Source: CAWDDA01 sp963813345
GTDB lineage: Bacteria; Acidobacteriota; Blastocatellia; RBC074
Assembly: GCA_963813345.1 (NCBI GenBank)
Contig: CAWEYR010000033.1
Coordinates: 62,001 to 126,000, forward strand
Length of the DNA: 64,000 nucleotides
Direction: 5' to 3'
Part shown: positions 45,582 to 55,849 of the stretch, one piece after another
Numbering within the stretch: the first letter of the stretch is position 1
Layout: every line of letters starts with the position of its first letter
Made by a program: the position numbers and the translations under genes
The notes under the pieces: model-generated
The model's input: the letters and a program-made list of their open reading frames with translations, nothing else
Told to the model about the DNA's origin: nothing
Database searches by the model: none

Positions 45582-45902
45582 TCAGCACATACCGCACATA
45601 GGTGGATAGCTGTCCCAACAGTCACATCCGCCCGTGCACCACTCCTGGACACAGCGCCCTTCGTAGTTGTACTCGATGCAGATGCACTGACCTGAGTCGA
45701 TGCAAACGGTGCAGGGCATCGGCAACGGCGTTGGCATAGGTTCCGGCTCGCATACCTGAAATCCGCGTAACGTAAGCGGTCGAACCGACGGTCCTCGCGC
45801 AGACGCTTCCGCAAAGAGTCCTACGGCTCCACCCATCAGCACCGAGCACATGACTGTTGCCAGACGATATCTGGAAAAAAGTTCCTTGAGCCGATCTTTC
45901 AT
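45582..45902 (-). CDS. Small exported cysteine-rich protein (106 aa)
   Basis: A hydrophobic leader (residues 14-31) is followed by a 75-residue mature part with 11 cysteines at 51, 64, 67, 73, 75, 84, 89, 93, 95, 103 and 106. Features are a Pro-rich PMPTPLPMP segment, then dense CxxC, CxC and CxxC steps, and cysteine as the last residue. No known family is recognised. It opens the 40.1-45.9 kb block, 25 bases before the ankyrin gene. The ribosome site is GGGAGG, 8 bases upstream. It may be a disulfide-rich secreted peptide or metal-binding protein. Confidence 0.72.
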   Translation of the reverse strand: MKDRLKELFSRYRLATVMCSVLMGGAVGLFAEASARGPSVRPLTLRGFQVCEPEPMPTPLPMPCTVCIDSGQCICIEYNYEGRCVQEWCTGGCDCWDSYPPMCGMC

Positions 45903-46121
45903 ATCATTCCTCCCTCAAAACCGTTTCTGCCTGCTTGCTCATACTTACTTAGTCTCGAAATGCGCAAACATGCGTCGAAAAAAATAAAGTGTGCTCGGGT
46001 GATGGTATGAAAGACATCGAGCTAAAGCCGGTGACGCGCGAAGCACAGCGCAGTACCGAGTAGAGGCTGCAATGCTTTGCGCCTAACGGTGGGCTCGAGG
46101 TGGTGATTCGAGATCGAGCGG

Positions 46122-46152
46122 GAAGATTCCGACTAAAGCCGGTACAACGTAC
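46122..46152. repeat. Repeat family A, partial copy
   Basis: GGAAGATTCCGACTAAAGCC and GGTACAACGTACCTC, parts of the family A unit, directly before the start codon of the PHP gene. An open frame runs through it and would encode RFRLKPVQRTSY upstream of the chosen start. Confidence 0.6.
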
Positions 46153-46159
46153 CTCATAC

Positions 46160-47545
46160 ATGCTCAAGATCCGTTTCATGCTTTCTCGCTGCATGCGTTT
46201 GACCGCGTTAATTGCCGTGACTGGAGGTCTTGTCTCGGCTGGCATTCAATCGTCTCCATCTTCCGGACACGGGAGACGCTTCTCGACGGTCGAACGAGTG
46301 TCACTTGGGCACCTTCGAGAGGTTCAGTCAGGTCGCCGCAAACTCGAAGCATCTCGAAACAGGATTCAGCGCCTGACTCCCTATAACGACTATCGTGCAG
46401 TCCTCCACGCCCACGCAGAAGACTCGGCGCATACGGGTGGCACGCGAGCGGAGTTGCTCCGCGCGGCAAAGATCACCGGAACACAGATCGTTATGCTCAC
46501 AGATCACGTGCGCCCGCCTCGTGACTTTATCGATGACAGCTGGCGTGGAATTCGCGATGGCGTGCTCTTCATTCCAGGCGCTGAGGCTGAAGGCTTTCTT
46601 GCCTATCCCGAGCGTTCAATCAAGTCTGAGAAGTACTCTTCACCATCGGAGTTCGCTGCGATCGTCCTTCGAACTGGTGGAAATATCTTTCTTTCACACG
46701 TCGAAGAACGACTCGATTTCTCTACTGAAGGGCTCGATGGTCTCGAGATTTACAATCACCATACTGACCTCAAAGACGAAGGCCCGTTTCTTCGGTGGCT
46801 TCGAGATGCGCTCATAGACCCCGTCAGGCTTCGAGATCTCGAGCGCGCAATCCGCGAGTATCCCACGGAGTTCTTTGCTGTCACTCAGGACTATCCCGCA
46901 GATATTCTCGCCAAGTGGGATAAGGATCTCGCGCTGCGGCCATTGACGGGTGTTTCTGCCAATGACTGTCATCACAACCAGGGTTTCGTCGTTACCAGCG
47001 CCTCGTCCGATTCGATCGAAGTTAAGGAGCGGGTCGATCCGGGTAAACCACGCAAGGTTACCGTGAACGAAAACCCTCAGATCGCTGAGCTGTTGCGAGG
47101 GCGATCACCTGGCGATGTGATCGCGAATCTTGACTTCGATCCTTATGAGCGCAGCCTGCTTTACGTCTCGACGCACGTCCTTGCAACGGCTCTTGATGAA
47201 CGATCCGTGCGCGACGCCTTACGCCGCGGTCGCGCTTTTGTCGCTCACGACTGGATTTTCGATTCCACGGGCTTCCAGTTCCTGGCGACGAAAAATGGGA
47301 AAGCCGTGGCGACGATGGGCGAAACTGTGAAGGCGTCGAGCGACTTGATGCTTCACGCGGATCTACCTGCTCAGGCGCGGATTCGGCTCTTTGAGAATGG
47401 CCGTATTATCCACGAGGTCCACGGGGTCAATCTAAAGTTTCCCGTGTCGGGAAACGGAGTCTATCGGCTGGAAGCGTGGGTTGAGCTGGATGGCGAGCTG
47501 AGACCATGGATTTACAGCAACCCGATTCGAGTCAGTGGTCAGTGA
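46160..47545 (+). CDS. Exported PHP-domain metal-dependent hydrolase-like protein
   Basis: A 461-residue protein. After a hydrophobic leader (LTALIAVTGGLVSAG) comes a PHP domain: the first motif is VLHAHAEDSAHTGGT with the H-x-H pair, then QIVMLTDHVRPPRD, FIPGAEAEG, and GGNIFLSHVEER and GVSANDCHHNQGF with further His/Asp ligands. These residues bind two or three metals in phosphoesterases of the PHP superfamily (CehA/McbA-like members are exported). The C-terminal part (about 370-460) is a beta-sandwich. The last residues RVSGQ and the stop codon lie in the left end of a family C repeat. Confidence 0.85.
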   Translation: MLKIRFMLSRCMRLTALIAVTGGLVSAGIQSSPSSGHGRRFSTVERVSLGHLREVQSGRRKLEASRNRIQRLTPYNDYRAVLHAHAEDSAHTGGTRAELLRAAKITGTQIVMLTDHVRPPRDFIDDSWRGIRDGVLFIPGAEAEGFLAYPERSIKSEKYSSPSEFAAIVLRTGGNIFLSHVEERLDFSTEGLDGLEIYNHHTDLKDEGPFLRWLRDALIDPVRLRDLERAIREYPTEFFAVTQDYPADILAKWDKDLALRPLTGVSANDCHHNQGFVVTSASSDSIEVKERVDPGKPRKVTVNENPQIAELLRGRSPGDVIANLDFDPYERSLLYVSTHVLATALDERSVRDALRRGRAFVAHDWIFDSTGFQFLATKNGKAVATMGETVKASSDLMLHADLPAQARIRLFENGRIIHEVHGVNLKFPVSGNGVYRLEAWVELDGELRPWIYSNPIRVSGQ

Positions 47546-47688
47546 TCAGTGGTCAGTGGTCAGGGGTCGGGGTCAGGGGTCGGTGGTCAGGGTATTGAGT
47601 TCAAGCTTTAGCTTGCGGGTTGGGATTGAAACCACAAGCTAAAGCTTGAACTCAAACTGACCACTGACCACTGACCACTGACCACTGT
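47531..47688. repeat. Repeat family C copy between convergent genes
   Basis: Tandem GTCAGTGGTCAGTG units on the left, then TTGAGTTCAAGCTTTAGCTTGCGG, a spacer, and the reverse complement with ACTGACCACTGACC units on the right. Both flanking genes end inside it: the PHP stop codon is in the left arm and the last 17 codons of the TPR gene come from the right arm. Confidence 0.9.
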
Positions 47689-48727
47689 CTCTATTCAGCT
47701 TTGCGATCGCTTCGCGGATGGCGGGCTCGTTCCGATCGCCGGGACTCAGTTTGAGGTAGGTTTCAAGGTCTCGGACTGCTGCCTTCTTGTTGCCCTTCCA
47801 TTCGAGGGCACGCGCGCGATGCAGAAATGGGAGTGGCATTTTCTGGTTGGTGAGCTCGATTGCGCGGCTCAGATCACGCTCTGCCAGGTCAATGTTATTG
47901 AGGCGCTCAACATTCTCTTTGTCAGTTTTTGCAAGTTCCAGCAGAACGAGCGCGTGCGACACATATGACGAAGCATTTCGGGGACCGCGTTCGATCGCCT
48001 GCCGGAAAGCATATTCGGCAACCAGATACTTTTTCTGCTGCCCCATCAGAAGCCCGAAGAGGTGATAGACGGCTGCGCTGCGGTCATTTACTTTCCGTGC
48101 GTGCTCAAGCTCGGTCAGCGCTTCCTGTGTCTTCCCCTCACGTGTCAGTTCACTGGCAAGCGAAAACCGCGCGTCGAAATAGTCAGGGAAAAGGCTGACA
48201 GCCTCACGCAGCAGAGCCATGCCTTTGATTGCATCGCCCTCCTTTATCTTCGACATCGCTTCTGTATAGGACTTTTTCGCTTCAGCAGGAACTTCCTGGG
48301 CAAATGTCGCTGAAGCAACAGGCTTTTCGGAAGCCCGAACCTCAGCTGGTGCGAGAGTCACATCAAGTGTGACTATCTCGATCCTCCCACTGTTTTTGGG
48401 AAAGCGAAACTCGGCCCGCTCGCTCAGGTTTTGGTAGCCTTGATGCTTGATCACGACTTCGTAGCTCGCAGGGACCAGGCCACTGAACTCGAAATCTCCG
48501 TCACGAGTCGTCACCGTCTGACCTTCAAATCCTGAGCTTCGCCATAGTTCAACGATGACGCCTGTCAGGGTAGCGCCGGAAGGCGCGCGCACTTTTCCTC
48601 GAACGGTGCCGTTCTGCGCTGCGGCAGCCTGTGAAACAACAACCAGTACAAAAACAGAAAAGCAGAGCCTGCAGAAGAAGTTTCTTGCAGTAGCTCTGCT
48701 TTTCTGTTTCCTGAAGAACAAGCTCAT
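47639..48727 (-). CDS. Exported CarboxypepD_reg-TPR protein (paralogue 2)
   Basis: A 362-residue protein: signal peptide (FCRLCFSVFVLVVVSQAAAA), a carboxypeptidase-regulatory sandwich (GTVRGKVRAPSGATLTGVIV, residues about 38-120), the linker TFAQEVPAEAKKSYTEA, then TPR units from about 165 to 345. The start MSLFFRKQK at 48727 is chosen for the signal peptide; it lies 13 bases after the TonB receptor stop, so both are one operon. Same plan as the protein at 11918. The chain ends with a stretch (SGQWSVVSGQFEFKL) translated from a repeat. Confidence 0.82.
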   Translation of the reverse strand: MSLFFRKQKSRATARNFFCRLCFSVFVLVVVSQAAAAQNGTVRGKVRAPSGATLTGVIVELWRSSGFEGQTVTTRDGDFEFSGLVPASYEVVIKHQGYQNLSERAEFRFPKNSGRIEIVTLDVTLAPAEVRASEKPVASATFAQEVPAEAKKSYTEAMSKIKEGDAIKGMALLREAVSLFPDYFDARFSLASELTREGKTQEALTELEHARKVNDRSAAVYHLFGLLMGQQKKYLVAEYAFRQAIERGPRNASSYVSHALVLLELAKTDKENVERLNNIDLAERDLSRAIELTNQKMPLPFLHRARALEWKGNKKAAVRDLETYLKLSPGDRNEPAIREAIAKLNRDSGQWSVVSGQFEFKL

Positions 48728-48740
48728 GTGAGCCTGATTC

Positions 48741-51700
48741 CTAGAAAGTGAACCTTGCTGCCACCTGGAAAGCTCTCGGTCCACCGGTCCCGAACACACC
48801 ACCCGCACGTGCGGTTGCGATTCCATAGTTCGGGCTGTTGAGCGTTCCGCCGTAGCCGGCCAGATTCGAGAAGTTGAATATGTTGAAGACTTCTCCGATC
48901 AGCTCGAGTCTCGAATTCTCCGTAAATTTGATACGGCGCGTGACGCGAATATCTTGTGAGTGGAAAGTGTCTCCGTTGTCGAAACCAGCCGGCAACGTGA
49001 TTACCGGTATTGTCTGATCCTTCACGGTCCGCTTTCCAGACACTACAGTCGGGTAAACCTGGTTGTACTGGTATACCAGATTCTGCAATTCACCCAGACT
49101 TACATTGCGTCCAAAGCTGCGGAATGTATTTCCGGGCAAAATCGTCGTGCTCGTGCCATCTCCGTTGAGATCAACTCCGCTGATATTGGCTGTCAGAGCC
49201 GGTGAGCTCTGCATCAGCCATATCATCGACAGCTGCCATGTGTTCAGAAGTCCACGCATGAACTTGCTGTCACCACCATAGCTGGGTATTTCCCACACCC
49301 CGCTGAATGTGAACTTGTGGGTACGGTCGGCATCCTGATAGTCATCCGCTTCATACAGGTTGTCGAGGTTGGTAAACCCGTTGTGACCCGTGTACTTCGA
49401 CAGCGCATAGGATGCAGTGAAGAGATATCGAGTTGAGAATCGCCGGTCTAACTTGATGTGAAGGCCGGTATACCGGAAGTTTGCTCCGCTCGTTCCCGCG
49501 TTGATCGCGGCCGCCGAGCACTGGGCTTTCGGGTCAACAAACTGAGCAGGCGTGCATTGCGGAATGATTGGGTTCGGAAGAGGGTTGCCACGTCCGGTTA
49601 CCGGATCTACTTGACTGATCCGAGCCCGGTCGAAGCGGTTGTAATCGTAGATGAACGCATTGTGCAGGATACCGAAATGCACTGAGCGCCGCATTACGAA
49701 ATCAGCCTGAAACACGAGGTTCTGAGCCACCTCCTGCTGAACACCAAGACTGAAGTTCATCGAGTACGGAGTTACGGTAAGCGGATCATAGATGCCGCCA
49801 AAGCCACGATCACCCGTCGATTTGAGCCTTTCGACTCCTCGAATCGAAAGATCGGTTCCGTTGCCGATGAAGCCCAGCAGTTGCTGTCGAACTGCTGGAA
49901 GGACGGTGAGCAGATTCTGGCCGCTGAAACGCAGTTGGAACGGTCTTTGAAAGAGCAGAATTGTATCCCGGAATCTGCGGAATGCTGTCCGGAATAATGT
50001 AACGGCCATTTCCAGCGGGTCCCGTATACGCGCGTTCGACAAGTCTTGTCCAGAAGAGATTGGAATCGTGATAGATTCCGGCGCCTCCGCGGATCACGGT
50101 CTTGCCGCTGCCGGTAACGTTCCACGCAAATCCGAAGCTCGGGTCCCAATTGTTCTTGTCGATCTTCGGTGCGTCGAGATTCCCGTTAAATAACACCGAG
50201 AGATAGGCCGGCCGTGGCGTCAGGTCGTGATTCATCAGATTGTCTTCGACCGAATACGCCAAACCGTAGGTCAACGTGAGACGCTGATTGACCTGCCACG
50301 CATCCGAAAAATAGAGCCGGTATCGATTGTTGCGCGCGGCTTCTGCCTGCCTGAACGACTGCGGTTGTCCCGGATCACCGACTCCCGTCGCATAACCCGC
50401 CAACGGAAGCTTGAGAATGTCTTCGTAGGTGGGCAGCAGTCCCGGTACCAGCGGGCCGTTCAATGTTGAGTTCAGCTTCAGGCTGTTGGGAAGTGCATTG
50501 TAAAGCGGCAGGAACGGCGAAAGAGCCCCACCGGTTGCAGCGACTACCTGAAGCATCGAAACCGGGTCCCATAGTGTAACAAATGCCGGCTCGAGATATG
50601 CCCAGTGACCGACACCGTAGTGATGTTCCCATTCACCACCAAAACGGAAGCCGTGGTTGCCTTTTCGCAAGCTGAAGTTGTCAACCAACTGGTAGGTTCG
50701 CAGAACGCGGTTCTGAGGCGTGTTGAGGTTGTTTCCAATTACAAAGCTCGACGCCGTCGTGCTTAGCCTCGACCCTCCAATCCCAAGGCAGTACACCGGA
50801 TTCGTGCATTCGCCAGTTGTTGGAATATTCAATCTTCCACTGTAGAAGCCATAGGAAAAGCGAAGGTCATTTGTTGCTCTTGGCGTGAATACTGACGTCA
50901 ACGAACCAACAGCCTGATAAGAGACGTTTTTCGTGACGACCCAGTTTGACGGCAGGAACGTCCCGTTCGCCGAGTTGTAGTTGTCATTGTTGTCCGTGCT
51001 TACGCGGACAAACGTGTGATGTTTGTCAGTGATCTGCCAGTCGACCTTGGCGTTCGCCTGGTGGAATTCGAGCGGATTTGCGATAGGCCACATCAAACTG
51101 CGAGAAAACCGGGTGGTTGTTCGCGATCGCCTGAATGCCATCCTGATTCTGAAACTCATAGTTCCCAAAGAAGTGGACCTTGTCCTTCTTTATCGGACCA
51201 CCGATAGACCCTCCCATTTGACGGCGCGCAAAAAATGGATCATCGAGTGAGGGATCGATGAATCGTCTCGGATTGCGCTGCAACGCAGGAAAGGCGGACA
51301 TATTGTGATCGCGGTAATAGATAAAGCCAGAACCATGGAACTCGTTCGTCCCACTTCGCGAAACCACATTCACTGACCCGACTCCGGTGACGCTCGTTGA
51401 AATATCGTGATTGAACGTCGAGATTCTGAAACTCCTGAACCGTCTCCTGAGAAAAGTTCTGTGAAGTTCCTCCGGTAACGCGATCGTTGATAGTTGCGCC
51501 ATCAACCGAGATGCGCGTCAACGCCTGGCTCGCTCCCGCGATCGATACTCTGAAGAAGTTGTTCGGGCTGGTTCCCGGATTGTCAACCGCTTCTACCGAC
51601 ACACCGGGCTCGAGCAGCGCCAGCTGCAGGAAGTTGCGCCCGTTAAGCGGCAGGTTGTCGATCTGTTTGCGAGTGACGACGCCATCGACCTTGTAGTCGG

Positions 51701-52088
51701 TCGTGTTGATGGTGGGGGTCTCGCCCGTGATGACGACCGTTTCGGAGGCTCTTCCAACCTCGAGCGGAACATCCACAGTGAGGTTGTCACCAACCTGAAT
51801 CGTCACTGGTATGAGAGCTGTCTTGAAGCCGTCTTTGGCAACTTTGACTTCGTAATCACCCGGAGGAAGGCTGGAGATCGTGTATTCACCATTCGACCGG
51901 CTCGTAAACTTTCGTTCGAAACCGGTGTCTTTATTGGTCAGGGTGACTATCGCACCCGCGATCACTGCATCTGACTGGTCCTTGACTATTCCGCGTACAC
52001 CACCCGTTGGCACCTGTGCTGCTGCTTGACAGGTAAATGCAAATACCAGGAGCAACGGAATAAGCAAACGATTGGCGGAGCGTTGCAT
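48741..52088 (-). CDS. Oar-like TonB-dependent receptor 2 (three frame breaks)
   Basis: About 1110 residues in four frames. Signal peptide (LLIPLLLVFAFTCQAAAQ), carboxypeptidase-regulatory domain (GGVRGIVKDQSDAVIAGAIV), plug domain (IDNLPLNGRNFLQLALLEPG; ISVDGATINDRVTGG), barrel with GSVNVVSRSGTNEFHGSGF, and the C-terminal ARFTF aromatic end. Breaks lie near 51430, 51090 and 49970. Text of each piece continues without loss. Ribosome site AAGGAG. It is distinct in sequence from the receptor at 13132. The downstream TPR gene is co-transcribed. Confidence 0.92.
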
Positions 52089-52276
52089 ATGTTTCTCCTT
52101 GCTGGTTTAGATGGAAGCATTCTCTAGACGGATCGATCCCCTTCTTTGGGGTCAATTTTCTTCATTCCCAGCGCATCGCGCGTTCGTCTTGGTATCTGAA
52201 CGCGTTTTCTGTGAGACTTTGCGAAGGTGGCATCGGCATTATAGTAAAACTGCGAGTTCGCAACAATAAAATCCTG

Positions 52277-52397
52277 CCTGGGAGCGCCGGTCTCCGACCG
52301 GCCACGAGCCGCGAAGCGTGCGAGTCGTGGAGAGTTCCTGTGATGAAGACTCGCACGCTTCGCGGCTCGTGGCCGGTCAGAGACCGGCGCTCCCAGG
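52277..52397. repeat. Repeat family B, 50-bp arm palindrome
   Basis: Arms of 50 bases (52277-52326 and 52348-52397) pair at 49 positions around a 21-base centre. Each arm begins CCTGGGAGCGCCGGTCTC and contains GGCCACGAGCCGCGAAGCG. It lies in the promoter space of the histidine kinase, 50 bases before its start. Shorter family B parts: 9870, 12935 and 24711. Confidence 0.92.
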
Positions 52398-52447
52398 CGT
52401 CCCAGGCACTTGCTACCCGAAATCGCTCGTTCTACATTCTTTCTGGA

Positions 52448-54258
52448 ATGGATTTCAGATGGGAACCCAGCGTCAGGACACGGCACCTGACTGTCATCAT
52501 TGCGCTATCACTTGCGACGGTAGCCGCGATGACCAGTTTTAACCTTTCACGGCTGGTCACATTGCGTGTTCAGGACAAGGCCCGTTCGCATCAGGCGCTC
52601 GCTGATGCGCTCTTTCAGATCGCGCAACCTGAAATTCTGGCCAGACCGGAGGCAAATGCTCTGAGCCTCCTTAGTGAGAACGAAGCTGTCCGCAGAATGC
52701 TGAGTGCCGTGACTGGTCCTGACAAAGACTTCTCCTATGTCGCCCTTATCTCAGCGGACGGAACGCTTCTGGCCAAATCGGATCCGGAAGACAAGCTGGC
52801 GAATGCCGCAGCGCAGCAACCCTTCGAGAAGCTGTCTTCTGCGTCATCGCCACGTCCTTTGGCGATCGTTTTGTTCACCAACCGGGAATACCAGATGCGC
52901 ACATCGATAAAACTTGGAAGTCAGCCGTTTGCCGATGTGATTGCCGGGATTTCAACTGTGGACCTGCGTCGCGCATTGAGGCTCCCTCTCCTGCTGGGCG
53001 GAATCTTCGCGCTGAGCGTTGTCGGATTAGTGCTGCTCGTCGCGGTCTTCTCGTCTCCTTTTGTACTCAAACCTCTCCGCGAGGTCCTTAAGAGCATTGA
53101 CCAGCTCGAAGCCGAGAGCGCGGTGCAAGGGGAGCCAGACGACAAGACCGCCATAGACCCTAACAGCATGACTCAACGATTGCGTGTCCTCGGGCGGCGT
53201 TTTGCCGGCAACCGTAATGAACTTGAAGTCACCCGGGATCAGCTACGGCAGGTGATCGGGAGTCTTTCTGAAAGCGTTGTGCTGCTCGATCGGGAGCAAC
53301 GTATCCTGCTCGCAAGTCCTGAAGCGGAACGAATGCTCGCGGGCGGTCGCGGACTGGAAAGAGGAAAGCCACTTGGCGATTCGCTTGGCGCGGAGCACCC
53401 GCTCTCCGAGCTCACCTCGCGCGCATTCGCCTCGCGCGAATCCCTTCAGGAAGTAACTTCGATCTATTCCAATGGCGACGAGCCGCAAAGGATATTTTCA
53501 GCCGTTCAGATTTTTGAAGACCGTGGACGCGCGCTTGGCGCGCTGCTCGCCCTCAGGGATTTCGATACACTCGAGCGGCTGGAAAGCCAGCTCGACTTTG
53601 CAAACAAGATTACTGCGCTCAATCGCATCACCGCAGGAGTCGCGCATGAAGTCAAGAATCCCCTTCACGCTATGGTCCTTCATCTCGAACTCCTGAACGC
53701 CAAGCTTGCGAGTGGCGGGGATCCTCAGGCACACGTCGATGTGCTGGTAAACGAAGTCAACCGGTTGAACCGTGTAGTCCAGACGTTTCTCGACTTCAAT
53801 CGACCCGTCCATCTGCATCCTCATCTTGTAGATGCCACTACTCTTATCAGAGACGTCTTCCGCTTGGGACCGACGGTCGCGGTCAGGAGATCGAAGTCGT
53901 TGAGCGGTACACGGATCAGCCACTCGAGGTCAACGTCGACGTTGATATCATCAAGCAGGCACTTCTGAATATGGTCATCAATGCCTGCCAGGCAATGCCG
54001 GATGGCGGTAAGCTGACGGCGGCCACATCGCGAGTCAGCGAGAACCAGGTCCAGATAACGATCGCAGATGAGGGGCCGGGGATTCCGCCCGAGCTGCGAG
54101 AGAAAGTGTTTAACCTTTACTTTACCACCAAGTCCGACGGCAGTGGCATCGGTCTCGCTCAAGCGTTCCGAGCGATTCAGCTTCACAACGGAAGAATCGA
54201 GCTCGACTCAAAGGCTGGCCAGGGCGCAACCTTTCGCATTATTCTTCCCGCCGCTTAG
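52448..54258 (+). CDS. Membrane sensor histidine kinase (frame broken near 53867)
   Basis: About 603 residues. One N-terminal and one central membrane segment enclose a sensor region (residues about 35-180); then a HAMP-like linker, a PAS domain (SLSESVVLLDREQRILLAS), the phospho-acceptor box ITAGVAHEVKNPLHAMVLHLELL, and a HATPase domain: N-box MVINACQAMPDGG, G1 DEGPGIPPELREKVF, G2 TTKSDGSGIGLAQAF. The break near 53867 is at a GGG run; the restored text is EIEVVERYTDQPLEVNVDVD. The start at 52448 is chosen because the longer frame upstream runs through a repeat. No response regulator is adjacent, so the partner is elsewhere. Confidence 0.88.
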
Positions 54259-54304
54259 ACTCCCCGGCAGCCGTTCCTGATGACGTACTTATTGGAGGCG
54301 ACCA

Positions 54305-54745
54305 TTGGCAAGCTACTTTGATGATTACACACTTGACGAAACTTTAACGACGCAGAGTCGCACGATCACTGAGGCCGACATTGTCGCCTTTGCCGGACTA
54401 TCCGGCGATTTCAACGAGCTGCACATGAGTGAAGAGTGGGCGAGGAATGGGCCGTTCAAACGCCGCATCGCACACGGAGCGCTTGTTTTCAGCGTTTCAA
54501 CGGGATTGACCGTACAGGCAGGCGGCTATTCAGATGCCATCATTGCATTTTATGGCATCGATCGGCTCCGCTTCGTCAAGCCTGTCTTCATCGGCGACAC
54601 GATTCGCGTGAAGAAGAGAGTAATCGAACTGACTGCAAAGGATGACGCGCGTGGCGTCGTTGCCTTTGAGACCAAAGTCATCAATCAAAACGATGAACCC
54701 GTCATCATTTACACGGACCGCGTGATGGTGAGACGAAGAAAGTAG
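54305..54745 (+). CDS. MaoC-like hydratase
   Basis: A 146-residue hot-dog-fold protein of the R-specific enoyl-CoA hydratase type: ITEADIVAFAGLSGDFNELH with the catalytic Asp/His pair, then IAHGALVFSVSTGLTVQAGG and RLRFVKPVFIGDTIRVKKRV. It hydrates enoyl-CoA or related thioesters. The start codon is TTG (54305), supported by GGAGG seven bases upstream and by the domain start. Intact. Separate from the kinase by 46 bases on the same strand. Confidence 0.9.
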   Translation: MASYFDDYTLDETLTTQSRTITEADIVAFAGLSGDFNELHMSEEWARNGPFKRRIAHGALVFSVSTGLTVQAGGYSDAIIAFYGIDRLRFVKPVFIGDTIRVKKRVIELTAKDDARGVVAFETKVINQNDEPVIIYTDRVMVRRRK

Positions 54746-54751
54746 ACGTGT

Positions 54752-55828
54752 CTATTTCAAATACGGGTGATAGACGTACACGCGTGAGAATGAATCCTCG
54801 AGATCAAAATGGCGCGCAATAACTGATGCCGGATCAAAGAACCATTCTCCAGCGGGCCTCTCACGCTCAGTCTGATCGTACCAACCCCATGGCATGCGCG
54901 CTTTGTTAGCAAATCCAACGGATCCTTTCAACGTGGACCCAAGTTTTCTCGCTGGTATCTTTACCTCGACCGCTTGATTTGCTGTCTTTTCTGACCGGAT
55001 CGCATATGCGGGATAGTTCGACTCGGTAGCGAACGTCTCGCCCTTCCCATCGACTGCGCGTTTCCAGAATGTATCAACGAGCGGAGCCAGGTCGTATCCC
55101 ACTTTGTCAGCTCTTTCCATCTTTTCGGGATCATCAGCGCGCCCCGCGAAGACGTACTTAAGGCTTTCAACCGGTCTCGGACCAGGATACTTCATCACGC
55201 CATGGCCGCGTGGCTCGATGAAGAGGACCGGATTACGCCCATCAAGATCAATGATCTCACCGAGCTCGCTGTTTGCAGATGACGTCCGGTATCTGAGATA
55301 GCGGTTGTGTGCCATCGTTTCGACGTACTCGACCTTAGCTTCTGACAGCTCAGTTCCCTGCTTACGAGCAACCACAAGACAGCCTTCGAAATCATTCTCG
55401 TGCGAGAGTGCAACGTCCTCGGCGAGCCCGCCTGTCGGGTCGTGGCCGAGCCTTTCGAGCCCGATTTGAATCGCCGCGCTCAAAGCCTGCGATGCTGCCA
55501 GCCCTCCCTTGTAATCGCGAGGGTGAAAGACGGCGTAGTGAACAAAATAGTGGGTCTTCGTCTCGAGGACGGAATAGTAGATCCAGGCGCGCAAAGGGAA
55601 GGACGAATTGTCAAGATTCTTCCAGTTGTTGTCGCCCTTCCAATCCCCATCGAAATCGAAGTTTGTAATGTAGTCGCTGCGCGGCTCTTCGCCGATTCCC
55701 TGGTAAAAGATTGGAGCAAACTCAGCGGCGATCTTCCGGTCGAGCTGCGCGCGCGTGGCCGTCGTCACGTCAGAACTCCACGTGATCGCGATCGCCGAAA
55801 TGATCAAAAATAGAGCGCGCATCCTCAA
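54752..55828 (-). CDS. Exported hypothetical protein
   Basis: A 358-residue protein with a signal peptide (ALFLIISAIAITWS). The text IAAEFAPIFYQGIGEEPRSD, LRAWIYYSVLETKTHYFVHY and DLDGRNPVLFIEPRGHG suggests a beta-rich domain with some likeness to Vps62-related proteins, but I am not sure. Ends DSFSRVYVYHPYLK. Convergent with the hydratase gene (7 bases between stops). No clear catalytic residues. Intact. Confidence 0.65.
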   Translation of the reverse strand: MRMRALFLIISAIAITWSSDVTTATRAQLDRKIAAEFAPIFYQGIGEEPRSDYITNFDFDGDWKGDNNWKNLDNSSFPLRAWIYYSVLETKTHYFVHYAVFHPRDYKGGLAASQALSAAIQIGLERLGHDPTGGLAEDVALSHENDFEGCLVVARKQGTELSEAKVEYVETMAHNRYLRYRTSSANSELGEIIDLDGRNPVLFIEPRGHGVMKYPGPRPVESLKYVFAGRADDPEKMERADKVGYDLAPLVDTFWKRAVDGKGETFATESNYPAYAIRSEKTANQAVEVKIPARKLGSTLKGSVGFANKARMPWGWYDQTERERPAGEWFFDPASVIARHFDLEDSFSRVYVYHPYLK

Positions 55829-55849
55829 TCAATTTATTCGACTATGAGG

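Noticed and set aside
48653..48708. Inverted repeat with 16-base arms in the start of the second CarboxypepD_reg-TPR gene as an attenuator
   Set aside because: It encodes a normal signal peptide, has no leader peptide or T run, and 16-base arms in Leu/Phe-rich coding sequence can arise by chance; noted only.
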